A stretch of 64,000 nucleotides of DNA from Euglena gracilis (lineage: Eukaryota > Euglenida > Euglenophyceae > Euglenales), in the NCBI GenBank assembly GCA_039621445.1, contig CP154956.1, positions 41,130,437 to 41,194,436 of the forward strand. The letters run 5' to 3'. The notes beneath the pieces are model-generated. The model saw only the letters and a program-made list of their open reading frames with translations, was not told where the DNA came from and did no database searches. This document shows positions 37,155 to 51,900 of the stretch, in pieces. The translations under genes were made by a program, and so were the position numbers. Position 1 is the stretch's first letter. Every line of letters begins with the position of its first letter.

Positions 37155-39697
37155 CAAGGCCTTCTTGGTTGGTTTTCACCCATAGTTCTAGAAAATTTTG
37201 AAATGTTTGAAATGAATTTTGAGTTTTTTTCACAAAAAAATGGACTTGGGATCGGGATCCGCCCCCCAAATTTTGCCCTCCTGGCACCTTTTCCCCATTC
37301 TTGCGGGCCGCATAATTCCCCCATTTTTGGCAAAAGCTTAGCACCCACCCGAGAATTTCCATTGCCTTGGAGAGCCTGCCGACGCTCGGTTTGCCCCGCA
37401 AGGCCGTTTTCGCCCGAGATTTATGTTTTTGGCCCTCCAAAAGACAAAACTCATGAGCTAGGCAGGGGCATAGCGAAGCGCACAAGCTTTTTGGAGGGCG
37501 GCGACACTCTATTTGTGAGGCGTGGGGGTGCTTTTGGAGGGCCAGTCGGGCTCCGCATTGCGAGGGGGTGAGGCCCTGCTTTCTTTTCTCCGAAGGGCTT
37601 TTTCTCGCCAGAGCTGTCTGATTTTAATTTCTTTTTATTTTAATTCTAATCACTCAATTTTATTTCCCGACCACAATTTCCGGCGGCGAAGTAGGACCGG
37701 GCGGTCCGGTCGCCTCCGGAAATTTCCCGCCACCAAGCGGCGGCACAGGCCCTCGTGCCCAAAACTCTCGGACAGGCGTGTCCTCAATGGGGGTGTGCCA
37801 TCCCGAGGTGCCCGGTGCTCCGGCCCCTCGGCCACCACCTCCTGGGCCTGGCCCTGTGGCACCCAAAATTGGTAATACCTTTGCTCTTTTTTTCTGAAAG
37901 TCGAGGTGAAATAAAGGTGTCAGCCAACCCGCACTCCCCCACGTCAAACCCACGTGCGGGGAACTGGGGGAAGGCATAATTCAGTTTTTTGTTTTGCCGC
38001 TTACGAAACCATATGCGCAATGCTTTTGTTTTCAGGATTCTTTTTTTCAAAAATTGAAAATGCAAAAAAGGGCCAAGACATTGGTAAAGTGTTAAGGTGG
38101 CTTTGCAAGGCAAATCCCGTTTGTTTTTTTGAATTTAAGGGGAAAATTGTAGAAAAAATGGGCCGAAGAAACAGACAAAGGCTTCCTGACGTTTCAAAAA
38201 CAGCCGGATGGGTCTCACACAAACAACCCCGGCCAACAGGGAATGTCCCAAAAGGTGGACAGTTGGATAATTAGTGCTGCCTCCCACGGTCATTCGTACT
38301 CCCTCGAGGCAGGCCGAAAAGGGAGGAAGGGACACCGAGGGTGAAGCACAAAGACATTCACAATGGCAAAGTGCGGAGCCCGAGGTGTCTGCAAGTTTTT
38401 CTCCTGCTTCGCGCCAACAGTGACTTCAAGGATGAGTGAGGGGTTTTCTTAAGCCGGAGGGGACCCAGCCAGCCAGCAGCTTAAATCCAGCCAGCAGCCC
38501 AAATTCGGGCTGGGAGCCCCCCCCCACGGGGGGTCGAGTGAAATAGTTGGGTCCAGCCCGGCCGGAGGCCGGGCCAGCCGGCCGCCCAGCCAAATGGGCT
38601 TCCCAGCTCACCCATCCCGGCATTTTTTCAGTACCCCCCCTCCCCCTTGTCCAACGACCACCCCTTTATAATGACCACCCCCCGGTCATTATTGCAGGTT
38701 GCGGGTAACGGGGGGCGTACGACCACCCCCTTGGTCATAGGTTGCAGGCTGCAATTTTTTTTGTGGCGGTTTAACCAAGCGGTAGATTTCCAACCTCTCC
38801 CACTACAGGATTTTTTCTGCTATGTTCCGTGCTTCTAGCCTGCCCCGCACCCCTTCGGTGTAGCATTTGCACAGCAGCCTTCTGGCGCTGTCGTTCATGA
38901 CAACCCCTCAGGAGCAGCCGCTGTGTTTGGGCTACCTTTATGATTTTTTCCGCTTTTCGCTGTGCGTGAGCCTTTGCCCCCTTTATAATGACCACCCCCC
39001 GGTCACAGGTTGCAGGAAATGGGGGGCGTACGACCACCCCCCCTGGTCATAGGTTGCAGGCAAATGGTCGTTGGAAAAAGGGAGGGGGGGTAATTTGGCT
39101 GTTCCTCCAGTCCCGATCCAGCCTTGATCTAGCTCCATCCAGAAAATGGCAAAAAAATTTCAGAAATTTTTGCTTTTCATCGACCCAGCCCAGCCCAGCC
39201 CCCTGCAGCTCTGGACCCACCCTCCCCCTTATACCCCCGGGGGGGGGGGGGCCAGCCAGCAGCTCATTTCCAGCCAGCAGCCTTTTTGCCAGCCGGAGGC
39301 TGGACCCCCCCCCGGGGGTCCTTAAGAAAACCCCTGATATGAATTTCTGGAGTTCCAGGTCGACCTGGAGCAATTGCAGAGGTCATGCGAGCGGTATGGG
39401 GAACGTGATGCGTCGGCTAATGGCATTGTCCTTCAGCTCTCAAAGAAACACCAAATCTGGATTGGGGCAGAGGTCAGCACCATACGAAAGAGCAGGGAGC
39501 AGTTGTAGAGTAGGGAGGAGCAGGGGAGAGGGAACACAGACAGAACAATTCACCTATTGACAAAGCCCGATTTCTGAAGTCATAGGGATAATATTACATC
39601 GGAAATGGGCGGAAAAGAAAAGATACAACTTGACACGCACACGAACACACACACAATAATACAAACGAATATTGACACAAAAATCGCCGGCGCCGAC

Positions 39698-39907
39698 TTA
39701 CGCAGCGCCCTCCTGCCACCGCAACGTGTTGGCGTCCAGCTGGGCCACCAGCCACCCAAGACGCGGGCCGTCGAGGAGGGCCACCGCCCGGAAGTGCCGC
39801 GCGGCCACGGCGTGGATGAAGCCCAGCTGCCCCGCTGCGAGGCCTCTGTGGCGCTCCCGGTCCAGCGGCGCCGGCACGGCGAGGCCCTCCGCCCGCTCCC
39901 GGTCCCC
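39698..39907 (-). CDS. Phosphodiesterase C-terminal exon with stop, copy 2
   Basis: Counterpart of 14808-15017, 70 codons ending TAA. Confidence 0.9.
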   Translation of the reverse strand, partial: GDRERAEGLAVPAPLDRERHRGLAAGQLGFIHAVAARHFRAVALLDGPRLGWLVAQLDANTLRWQEGAA

Positions 39908-42900
39908 CTGGCGTGTGGGCAGCGACGGTTCCGGAGGGCGGGAGGGGGGGTGGGATGTGGCGTGGGTGGGGACGGGCCGGTACTGATCAGCGTTAATGCA
40001 TCCCCCTGGCTCAGCTCATTCGTGCGCGCGTGCGTCGCGTGTGGGTGCGTGACCACGTTTCGTGATGTACGGGCAAAAAGTTCAACGCCAGTCTGAAATA
40101 CGTCGACAGGAGAGGTGTGGCAATCTGGCTCAGGTTCCAGGTGGCTATGGGAGGAACACACTGCATGCTGTCCTTGACTCTCCTGCCAGCAGAGGTGATC
40201 CTTGATGATCCTTGTTCCTGGAGTTGCTGGGCTGTCCGGCGTTCATCTCGTGCTGGAATTCTGATTTTGAGGAAGGGCCAACCTCCAGACAATACGACGT
40301 CAACATCTAAGAAAAGGATGTTAAGAATACCTCTTTTTGAATCCACAATGAAACCGCTTCTGGCCAAAAATTCCTCTGTGACACATTCTGCCCAACGTCA
40401 AACCCAGCACAACGCCAAACCACTGCCATGCAGCCATCCATTTTTAAGCAATTTTCTACACAAAAAAATCAAACAAGCAAGACATTAAAAAAAATCGTCC
40501 CAAAAATTTGAGTATGATAAAAACCGTGGCAAAGAATGGTGAAATGACACTGTCCAAGAAATCTACACCATGTGGTTTAAACGCCTGGTGTGTAGATGTG
40601 CATTCATGGACACATGCATGGACAATACATGCATGCATGCATGCGCGGATTTATGTATGTATGAATGTATGCATGCATTTATGCCTGTATGTTTGCCTGT
40701 ATGGCATGCGTGCGTTCCAAGCAAAAACATTTTCAAAAACTTAAGCAAACAGCGGCTGAAATTGATACTGAAACCTTGGGGTATGCATTTTCTTGATTTG
40801 TGCAAAAAAACAACAGGGGTATAAAAAACATGCAGGGGGCTCTTCCCCCCTTGCTGTTGCCGACGGTCGCGGGGCGGTGTGCTGGCCGGGCGAGGGGGAA
40901 GGGGCGGACCACGTTGGAGAGGTCGGCGGACTTCATCAGCATCTTCAGCAGCAGCTCCGGCGGGACGGGGGCGCGGGCGTCCACCGCGGCCTCGAACTCC
41001 TCCAGGATGGCTGCGTGGCAAGACATATCTGTCGCCAGGATGGGGCCGGGCGCTGGGCGTGAAGGGCCGGGCAGGAGCCGTACACACGTGTGTGGGAAAT
41101 GATAATGCAAAAATGATGTGCTTCCGGTGCATCAGTGTGCTATCAGTGGTCTCGGCATCAGTTTGCGTGCCTGCGAAATATGTGTGATGCCAACCTCCTC
41201 CCCATGGAGGGGAAGAAGAACGGGGGGAGGTGTTTGTCACCATTGGACGGGTTGGTTGAAATGAAGAGCGCGCTTTGCACCCCCCGACGAGAAAGAATTC
41301 CAAAAATGCAAAAAAGGCGGGCCACGGAACCAGGTCTGTTCCTCCCTCAACGTGGCGTGGAAACTGTTCATCCCTTGCATTGCGGAAGGAAAGGGTGGAA
41401 GAAGCGAGAAACACCATTCCCGGCTGTCATCCCTTGCCTTGCGGCACATGCTGGGGCGAGTTCCGGGCAGGATCTGTCCCAACGACAATGAACAGGCCCC
41501 CAGACGCCCCCCCTGGCCCGCCACCCAACGCCCGGGCGAGGCCAATCAGCTGCCGCAGCGCCGCCCGCCGCTCCCCCAGCGGGAAGGCGTGGAACACGTC
41601 CTGCTCCCCCACGCTCCCAGCCGCCCTCCCACGGAGCCTCTGGGCCGAAGGAACAGCAGCATGGGGCTCCCCATTTGTGGGTCCCTCTCTCAAGAACGTT
41701 CCGGCCACCAGTTGGGGAAACAAGGCTGCAGATCAAACCACGTCGCTTTTGGGAATTTTTTTTCTGATGGGCTGTCTTCAAATCCAGTCACTGCACCCAG
41801 ATTCACACAGAAAAGACCAAGGTTGCAAAAGAACTGGGACACATCAGTGGAACCCAATTGGAGGTCACTTTGCAGCAGTCTCAATCAAGGGAAAAAATGG
41901 TGTGTGGGGGGATTACTATGGGCATCCCCCCCAATATAAGCAACCACTTGCTCATATTTGGTTTTCCGAAAATCGGCACCAGGGGTTGCTCATATTTGGG
42001 AATCGGAAATCAGCCAAGGGGCTACTTATATTTGGGGGTTGCTCATGTTTGGGGGGGGGGGGGCTTAAATGGGTCAAAAGACAGATAAGCAGGTACATAG
42101 AGCGCGAGTCCTTAAGGCAAGAAATGGGATCATTCCCAAAATTTTGGCGGAGGGTGGTAAGTAGTCAGAGTGCAGCTCTGTTTGCAGGTTGCTTAGGAAC
42201 TCGCGATGACGGGTGCCTGAATGCGCCGAAATGTGCTGAGGATTGCTTGCGAGATGGGGCGATGCCGCATGCATGTGGCGTCCGGGGCGGGGCGGGCAGC
42301 ACCTCCAATGCCACCCGGCAGTGGTGCGCCTCCATCACGGCCTGCACGCCGGTGCTGCCCGCCAACAAGCCCAGGGCCAGGGTATGAAATGAGGGGTTGG
42401 GAAAGGGGGAGGGGTGGTCCTGGACCCCCTGCCCCTCGGGTGGAGGAGGGTGGGTCGGCCCCCTTCCCCCTGGGGGGAAATTCTTTTTTAACGAAACAGC
42501 CAAAATCATGACTTCAGGGGATGGGGCCCCGTATAAAACCAACGCCCACTTGGCACCCTGCGCAGGGCGGTGTCCACCTTCTGGTGGAAGGCGTTGCTGA
42601 GCCCGCCGGGGGCAGCGCCGCATGCGGTCGCACCGGACGGTTGGCCGAGCACCAAGCCAGCCATGATGGCGAGAGAGGCCAAAATGACCACAGAGGAAGT
42701 ACCCTCCCCCCCCTATGTCCAACGACCAGTAACCTCTGTCCTCCGACCGGGGGGGTGGTCGTTGGACATAGGGTAGTGACCAAAAAGGTGTCCTCTGACC
42801 GGGGGGGTGGTCGTTGGACAAGGGGTCAAAAAAAATGTTGGCGGGTAATCGGGACCCCACCCCCCAAATAAGGTCAAATTTTCCCTTCCAGCGCTTTGCG

Positions 42901-45900
42901 CCGAAAATTTTGGGCAATTTTGACAAATTTTTGTCCAAAAAGTGCCAAAAATGGCATTTTGGCCAATTTTTGACCGATTTGGGGCACAAAAATTTTCGGC
43001 CCGGCGCTTCGCGCCGGGACCAAAAATTTTGCCAAACCTCCAAAAAGGTGTCCTCTGACCGGGGGGGTGGTCGTTGGACATAGGGGGGTCGTTGGACAAA
43101 GGGGGGGGGTAAAAGGCCTGGCACTCTGAACACCTGAGGGCCCCCCCCCGTCTCCAATGCCGGCCACCCCCCCCCCCCATGCCCGGCCCACTCACAGAGC
43201 GGCCGGCACAGCCCCGTTATGCAGCCCTGGGCGTGGTCGACGTCGTGGACGACCGCGGCCGCCAGCAACACCAGCTTCTGGTTCGGCGAGAGGGCCCCGG
43301 CCAGGGGCCCCGCCTCCAGGGACCGCAGCAGGCAGTACGCCATCTGGGCCACGTCGAAGGCGTGGCGGAAGTTGTGGTATGGTGTGTCGCAGTCATACCA
43401 ATGCTTGGCAACCCGGGGGGGGGGGTGGCCACTTACCATTTTCCAGAAACCAGTCAGTCACATTTTGAAAAGAAAAGAAATCACTCATTGGGGGGGGGGC
43501 AGGATATTGAGCGAGTGGGGAGGGGGGTGGTCCGCAGTGGGTGAGGGGGTTGGGTCATCCCCCTCCCCTCCGCAAAACTGCCGCTCACTTAATACCCTGG
43601 GGGGGCTCCGCCGCCTGGGTGAACTTGAATTCCGCCGATTTCGCCCAAAAATTTCTGGAACCTTTGGCGCCGCATTGGCCTCTTGCACGAAGCCTTAGCG
43701 GCCTCCCCCAAACCAGTCAGTCCCCAGCCAGCACACCCCAAGCACCGGTGCGGTCGCCGTACAGCGTGCTGGCGCGGGCGAGGAAGCGGACGAGGCGGCC
43801 GCGGTCGAGGCCGCAATCCTGCAGCAGGCCGAGGTCCTCGAAGAGGAACGCGAGGAGGGCCACCTGCTCGTGGGGCGGGCACGGCTGGGGGCGGGCCGCC
43901 GTCCATTGCGGGGGCCGGGGGACTGCCGCCCGGGACAAGTCCATGGAGGTCCTAAGTTGGACAGCACCGGGCAGGCAGGGGCTTTCTGAATGAAGCCCAG
44001 GGGATCCTCAAGAAGCTGGCTGGAAAAAGTGCTGGCTGGGTTTTCCCCTGGGGGTGGGGGTCCGGCGTGTTGGCAGAAGACCCGGTAGGTCCAAAAAAAA
44101 TGGCCAAAAATCCAATTCCAGCTGGGTCTGGTTGTTTCAAGCATTTCTGGGCAAAAAAACAAAACAAAACAACGGAAAGATTCCATTTGTCATCTTGTTT
44201 TGACCCCTTTTCCAAAATTATCGTCACTTTGCGACAAAAACTCTTTTCGGTCAAGCGTGGCTTTGTTGGCTTAACTTTATTTCAGTGGACCCCCACGGGG
44301 GGGGGGGTCCTGGCTGGGTGCTGCAACTGGAAAAAAAAAGTGCTGGCTGGCTGGACCCCCCCCCCCCCAGGGCAGGGTCAGAGCGGCTTAAGAAAACCTG
44401 AGACCCTGATATTTGCACGGGCATACCAATTTTCGGAGGTGGGATTGGTGGATTGAAAACTACCTCCCCCCCCCCTTGTCTAAACACCGGAAAAGATGGG
44501 TAAGAACCAGGGGGGTGGTGCTTATTTTGCCAAAATATGGGTAAGAACCAGGGGGGTGGTGCTTAGACGAGGGGGAAAAATTTGACTGCAAAAAAAAAAT
44601 CCGGCGCTTCGCGCCGAAAAGGAAAAAATTCCCCTTATTTTGGAGGTCCACTGTAGAACTTGCACACATTTGGATGCAGAAATCAACAATAACTCACCAA
44701 ATCAGGTCTCAGAAGTTGCAGAAATTTCGAAATTCTTGAGAAATTTCCCTTAAAAATGCACACAAAATAAACCTCCCCGTGACGATGACCTTTAAAAAGA
44801 TGGGCAAGAACCGGGGGGGGGGTGGTGGTTAGACAAGGGTGGTGCTTAGACAAGGGGGGGGGAGGTAATATTTCACCGACTGGGTGACCAGAATCTTGGA
44901 CATAATGCCACCCATCTCTTCACTTTCAAAAATAAAAAAAACTGGTTCGATAAGAAAACGTTGAATGTTCATAAGTTTGGAGACGGGTCAACTGGCAGAG
45001 CGGGGGTGGTGGGCGTGTGTGGCGGGTTGAACCTTCCGAGGAAGGGGCCCGGGTGGAACACGTCGAACTGCAGCGTGCGCACTGCCGCCCGGCGCTCCTC
45101 CGCCAGCGGGCAGGCGAGGCAGCGCCGGACGAAGGCCGGGTCGAGGGGCGGGGCGTTGGCAGCGCCGCGGAGGCCGTCCGGCGCCAGCGGGGGGCCGGGG
45201 CACTGCGGGAGGACGGCGGGCGCGACGGGGGCAGCGCCCGGCCGTGGAGGGGGGGGGGTGGGACGCCCACACACAGCAGGCAACGGATGGCCAGCCGAGC
45301 AGAACTGAACAGCTGAGGGGGGCCCACACATGGACAGGGGTGGTGGGGCGGAGTGTGCAACACATGGACGCATCAACGGGGGAGGGAAATCGGACAGTGG
45401 CAGCCAGAAGACTTCATCTGCCTTTTTCGACGGCAAGCGGCGTTGAAATGAGGCCACAAACCCGCTGGGGGCCGTGCCATGCCGACAGCCGGGGGCCGGG
45501 GATGAGCCAGGATGGCCCCGAACAGCTCCTCTGCACTGGCCACCACCTCCGCCTGGCTTTCCACTGTGGGGGGGTCGACCAGGACCAGCGCCCCAACGGG
45601 CCGCCCCCTCGCCCGCACGGGCCGCGCCCACACCGCGCGCCGCCCGAGGCTCGCCGGCGCGCCGTTGCCGTCGTCGTCCATGGCGTCCGCCGAGCGGGAG
45701 ACACCGCAGTTCCCCCGCACCGCCTCCTCCGCCAGGGCAGCCAGGGCCTGCCGCACAGCGGCGCTGTCCAGCACGCTGCCGCCCGCGGGGGCGCGCGCGA
45801 CCTCGACGGCGGCACACGTCACCTCCGCCAGGGCGCATGGGTCGACGTCGTGGTCGAGGTCTGGGCCGGGAACGGCGGGGCAGGCGTAGAGGCAGCACGC

Positions 45901-48900
45901 CTTGCAGCGGGTAAGCTCCTGGATGCCATCTGCCAGGAGGGAGAAGACAGCGTCCGCATCCGACTTAGGCAGGGTTCATACAGGGGCAGGTGGGGGGTCC
46001 GACCCCCCCCCTCCTGTCAAGGGACCTAGGGCCCCTAAAAAAAAGGACCCTTAAAAAGTTTTTTGTCAGTTTTGAGAGATTTTTTGCCAAAGTGCAAAAA
46101 ATGGCATTTGGGGTTTATTTTTAGGTCGTAAAATTCCTCGTACCGGCACTTCGCGTCGGGCTCAGGAGTCCTTCACGTTGTCACACCACTGTTTCGGTGG
46201 GGGGTGTCCCACCTACTCCCCGAGTGAATTCGGGGGTGTTCTGGACCACCCGCCATCAAAGTTTTAGGTGGGGGACAACCCCACCTAAAAACACGACACC
46301 GTCTTGCATACCCCCCCCCCCCGGGAAACTATCATCTGTCAAATCAGCAAGTACACAGGGAGGTGACAGGTCCCCTTAATGACAGGTCAGCGAGTACGGG
46401 GCTTAGGTGACAGTATCCCGAGGAGTCCGGGTCAGAGGGAGAAAGGTGAAGCTTTCGACCCCCCCTGACCAAGGAATCCAAAAAAAGCATTTTTTTCTCA
46501 CCTTTTTTGCAGTCAAAACTGTAAAAATGAGGCCACTCAATTTTCATCTTCAAAGAAAAACGTTCAAACTGAGAAAATGTCAAAATTTCAGAAATATTTG
46601 TCAGGTGACAGGTCAGCAAGTACAGAGGTAGGCGACAGTTCCCTATTATGCCAAGTCAGCGAGTACGGAGCTTTTCTGACAATTTCTCGGGGAGGACAGT
46701 TTCCTGAGGTGGGGTGGGGAAAAGTATATCGAACCCTGGACTCGGGGGCGGAGAGGTAGCCCAGGGCCTGGTGGTGGAGTCGGGCTTGGATCTGGAGGGT
46801 CGGTCGTAGGGCAGGCTGTGCGAATGGGTTAGAAATTGCTTGCATTTAGATGATATTTGGGTGGACTGAAACGTGACACCTTGGGTGAATATGGGGTGGG
46901 CGTATTTGGGAATATGGGGTTGCGAATGTACTGGGTGAATACGTTGGATGAATATGCTCTGACAGGCTGGGTGCGGCAGACTTGGAATGAGCTCTAAAAT
47001 CTGGTGGAAGCGAGAAGAAAGACTTTGTCAAACTAAAATTCTTCGCCGTGGACTTCCTTGCTCCCTGCCCCTGCCCCGACGTCCCACGGCCCACCCCAGC
47101 CTCCAGCTGCTGAGCCACCTGCGACATCCACAACGCGACCCCCGCCACCTCCAGCAGGGGTTCCAGCGACTGCGGGCTGCGGACTGCGACCGCCGTCCCA
47201 CCCGTTGGTGGGGCCGGCCACGTCACGTACGCCGCGGCGAGGTCACGGCCGCCGCCCCGCACCAGCAGGCAGAGCGGCGGGGGCCTCAGAGGGCCGCCGC
47301 TCTCGTCGTTGGGGCCGGCTGTGGGGTTCTGGGGTTGGGGCGGAGCCGCGGCCGGGGTGGAGAAAGTGCGCACCAACCGCTGAGAATAGTCTCCCCGCCC
47401 CCAGAACCCCGCCTTCAGGCAGACCGGTGCTGTGTTGGTGCGTGTGCCAGTTGGTCACCTTGCGGTAGTGCGGGGTCTGTGCCAAAAACTTGGAGCTTGT
47501 GGGTGCAGTGGCCCCGGACCCCCGCAATTGATGGTCGCTTTGCTGTCTGCCAAAAAGCCCGTGGCGCAGGTCGGGGGGCCGAGCCCTCCGCCCCGCTCAA
47601 GTCCCCCACGGGGAGCATCACGCAGCGGTCGCACCCGGTGAGGGCCCGGGCCGCCTCCGCCAGCGCCGCCTCCACCGCCGGGGGGTCCGCCGGGGCCTGG
47701 CCCAGGAGGCGCCCGGCGAGGCCCAGCAGCGCCGCCCCCTGCCGGGCGGGCCACTCCCCGGCGAGCCATGGCCTGGCCGGGGCTGGGGCTGGAATGCACA
47801 CCGGAGGGAGGATTCCTCCTCCAGACACGAAACACGGGGTACGACACACATAAATGGAATTCCGGGTGCCAAACAAATTCGCCGCAATTTTTTTTTGCGG
47901 CGTATTTGTTTGGCACCCGGATTCCACACGACCCCAATTCCACACGACGCTCATCCTGTTACGAGCTGTCATCTGGGACTGCCACATCCCGGACCTTTCG
48001 GGAGGTGACCCCCGCGGCTCCCGGCTTGGGGACAGGACGTGGCAACAGGGCCGGCTTTTCGGTCCCCCGGCCCCGGCCGGGGCGCAGCAGGCACGTCGCC
48101 ACCATCTCCGCCAGCAGGTCCGCCAGGTGGGCTTGCGCTGCGGTGAACGGATCCGGGTCCGTTGCAGCGCTCCTGCCCCCCCCCCCCTCCGGTTGGTCTG
48201 GGCAACGTGGCCGACACACTGCGGGGGAAACGAGGGACCAAAGGAAAGCAATTCCAGACTCAGGGGCTTGGGGGTCAGGGGGGAGGAGGGCGGTTGAAGT
48301 GTTGTCCGGCGCTGTGGGGGCAGCAAAAGTGATCAACAAAGGGGCCCCCCACCAAGGCCAAGGGGACTGGATTTCATTCCGCTGCCCATTTTGGGAAACT
48401 GGCTTGGAAACACCGATGCGGTTTCCCTGAGAAAAGAGGCTGCTCAAGAGGACCCAATTTTGGTGGCGTTGAGATAAACCCCCGACCCCAACAGTTTGAG
48501 GGCCGAGTTGACTCCTACAGGTGGGAATGTGCCGGGGGAGGTAGGCAGATGGAAAGGAGGGACAAAGAAGGCGCTCACCAGAAAATGTTCATTTGAGAGC
48601 AGCAAAAAAAGCTGAGGGAGGGCACCCGGAGCGGGCGGCTGGCCATCTGTGGTCTTCGCGAAAGACAACACGCCCAACAGGTGCCCAGCGCGCTCCATGC
48701 GATACGACAGATGGCTGTGGGCGTCTGCACCACACATCTGCTGGGAAGTACCATGGGGGCTTTTGGGCTTTCCAAAATAATTTTTGTCCAGAAAAGCTGC
48801 CAATCCTCGGATACTCTGTCACTGGCGGTGTTGGTCGCGTTGTTGGGCGGGGTATTGTTGGGAACGGAATGACACTTAGGCGGCCAGACTTCGACTTAAG

Positions 48901-51900
48901 GATTTTTCCTTTGTTGGTGTGTGCAAATGTGCACACCGACAATTTTTGTGAAAATGACAACAAGAGATGGAAGCTGGGACTTTGCAAGTTAGGGTGCCCA
49001 AGAGCAGGCCCACAGCATACGGGGCACATAACACCCAATACGTGTGTTTGGAACTTTCCAATGGCTGCCGCAACAGCATGATGTTTCTGGAAAGATCTGG
49101 GGAGGTGAGACTAAGCCTGAAGAAATTCCCTGAATTATTGACTTCGTGAAAATTGGTGGTTGCTGTTCCGCATTTGCGCAAACGTCTTTGTGTGCCAGTG
49201 AGGACAAATGCGCACACCGAGCAATTGCGCAAATGTGGAAATGGGCTGTATGTGCCAGCTGAGATTGGTGTGTATTGGTCGTTGGTTTGAGCAAATGTGC
49301 AAATAGCTTGTTTGATCGGTTTGTGCATCTGCACACACACCAACTGCTAGTACAACTTCACAAACATGCCATTTAGAAGGTGCGGCATTACTGCATAATC
49401 CTTAAAAGCGAGATATTTTGTATAATTTAAAACAACTAAGACAACAATAACAACTCAAAGACCAGCCATCTGGCCCGAATTTGGGCCTCCGAAGTGGAGC
49501 CTGTGAAAAACCATTTTTTAACACCTGAAAAATCAAAATAAACGGCCATTCAAGGTCTTATCCTGAAAAATTTAGTTTGAAGGTGCCCTTCACCCCCTCA
49601 GTTGAAAATGATGCACAATACATTGGTGGTAAATGGATGTGTCAAATAACCGGAAAATCTTGATGTTCAGGGGGCATTACAATGCAATACCCTGACACAC
49701 TTCATTTGACCTTCTCAGACATACTGCACAACACCTCTACTTTGAGCACAAATCTGCTCTCATTCTGTTTCTATTGTTGTCTTGTCTCAGAAGTCCCCGT
49801 TGTTAAAAGTTCAAAAACCAAAACAAAATTTCGGTCGTTGTGCACCATTGTGCAAATGAACCATTTCAATGGTTGATTTGCGCAATTATATCAGCAGTGC
49901 TCTTGGGACAGGGTCCAGGACAGGGTTCTAGCAAAAACAAAAATGCACACAAGGGCGGGAATAACACAATTAAATTGCATTGACATAGGAGGCGCTTGCT
50001 AGGTTTTAAAGTGGTCGGTGTGCACATTTGCACACACTGCGCCTTTTTTGCCGCTGTGTGGTTTACAATCTTGAATATCAAGCGTGGGCAACTTGCAACC
50101 GAACTTAACTGGTAACTGGTGGCAGTGTGCTCTTTATCCACCCTCATCAACCACCAGTGACAGAGTTCTTTAACAGCCCATTTCTACCACCTTTCTTCAA
50201 TGCATGTATACTTCAACTCCATTCATAAAATCTCAAAAAATCTCCACAACGTGCTTAAAGGCTTTCAGAAAGCAAGCAAAAGACCTCACTTACAGAACAC
50301 CACCTGGCGCTGGCAGTTGACACAGAAAATGGGGGGGGGTAGGAACGGTTTTTGGTAAATTTCTGATTCCGGGGAAAGCAGTTCCGGGGTTTCAGGTCAA
50401 AAACACCAAATTGCACAACTTCGCCTGGTGGAAAACTGCTGGAAAATCGTGTGTCACAGAGAGTTCAAAAGGTGGTCCCCAACCCTCTAAAACAAAAAAA
50501 ATCGAAAATTTTGGGTCGGTGTCGTCGGTGTTGTCGATCGTCGGTCGCAAAGGCCCAGGGCGCAAGAAAGCTGAAGTGCGAGTTGGGCCGCCCAAGTGAC
50601 ACTTGTGTAAGCATGATGCACTGGCCGAGTTGGAACCTCATGTTGAGCCAGAGGATGAGGAACCCAACACGGCAAAGGTGGAAAACAACAAAAACAAAAA
50701 CAAAAACAGTCTCACCATATGCACTTCATTTAAGCCTGAAGGTTGGATTGGCAGTGGGAGTGAAAAAAAAGCTGTGTGATACTCTCATTCTCCTGCTTAT
50801 CTGTTCTTGGTTTGCTGGGAGATGATGAAGAACCGGTAATCTGAAAATAACAGCATCTGGCGTGCGGCGTTGCATCAGCCATAATCATCAGCAAATGTTT
50901 GACCGGGGTCCTCCATTGAGAATCCATGAGGTGGGAGGGGATGAAGGAGGTTGAGGGGGACGGTCTGCCGGACGGCCGACACCGGGTTGCTGGTGGTTGA
51001 CGCCAGTAACGGGGCAGGTAGACTAACAAATTGGGGGGGGGGAGGGAGGGGGGAGGTGTAGGAAGGGAACAAAACGGAGCCAAAGAATTGCGAGAACTTT
51101 CCCAAACCTTGTGGTGATACTCCCCACGTCGTACTGTTTCCACGGGCCCGTCCTGGGCAGGACAGACAGGGGGACGGGGGTGAGCGGGGTGTGCAGGACG
51201 CAGGTGTCCGCCTGGATGACGGCCCCAGGGGTGGGTGGGGAGGCGAGGAGGGGGGGCGGCCCAACAGCAAACCTCAGCACTGTGCTGATGGGCCACGGCT
51301 GAAAGAGGGGTCGGAGGGGTCTGGGCAGCCCTCCCCAGCAGAGGGTTTTCAAGCACCTGGGGGAAGGGGTTCCGGACCCACCACCAGCTCTCGGGGGCGA
51401 GGGGCAGACGGAGCTTGGGGGGACTGGGGAGTCAATTTTAGGGTCTAATTTTTTTTGGGAGCTTCGCATCGAAAATAGAGGAAAACCTCCCAGGGGGTTT
51501 ATCCACTCGGCCTGACCCTCAGGGAGGGGGCCTCCTCCCCCCTCCTGGGTCAACAAATATTAATAAACTTTGCTCCCCAGCAGTCAAGGGGAGGGGGTTG
51601 GGAAATCCACGAGAAAAGGAATTTATCCCAAACAGGGTTTTTTTTAAGACTGGGGGGGAGGGGTCGGCACCCACCCACCTACCCCCTACCGGGGGGCCCC
51701 CTGGGGTGGGGCCCCCCGGGGGAGGGGGGTCCCAGGGGACCCACCCACTTTTTCCCCGAAAATGGCCAAAAAGGCTTTCAAAATTTTTGGCGCCGAAAAA
51801 GATATACCCATCACCCCCCCCCCCCCGGGGGAGGGGGTCCAAGGGACCCACTCACCCCCACCTCCCCCCCCCAGGGGGGAGGGGGTCCAAGGCTAAAAAA

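Noticed and set aside
41275-42387. A 370-codon plus-strand open frame
   Set aside because: Antisense to catalytic exons and their introns, not open at full length in copy 1.
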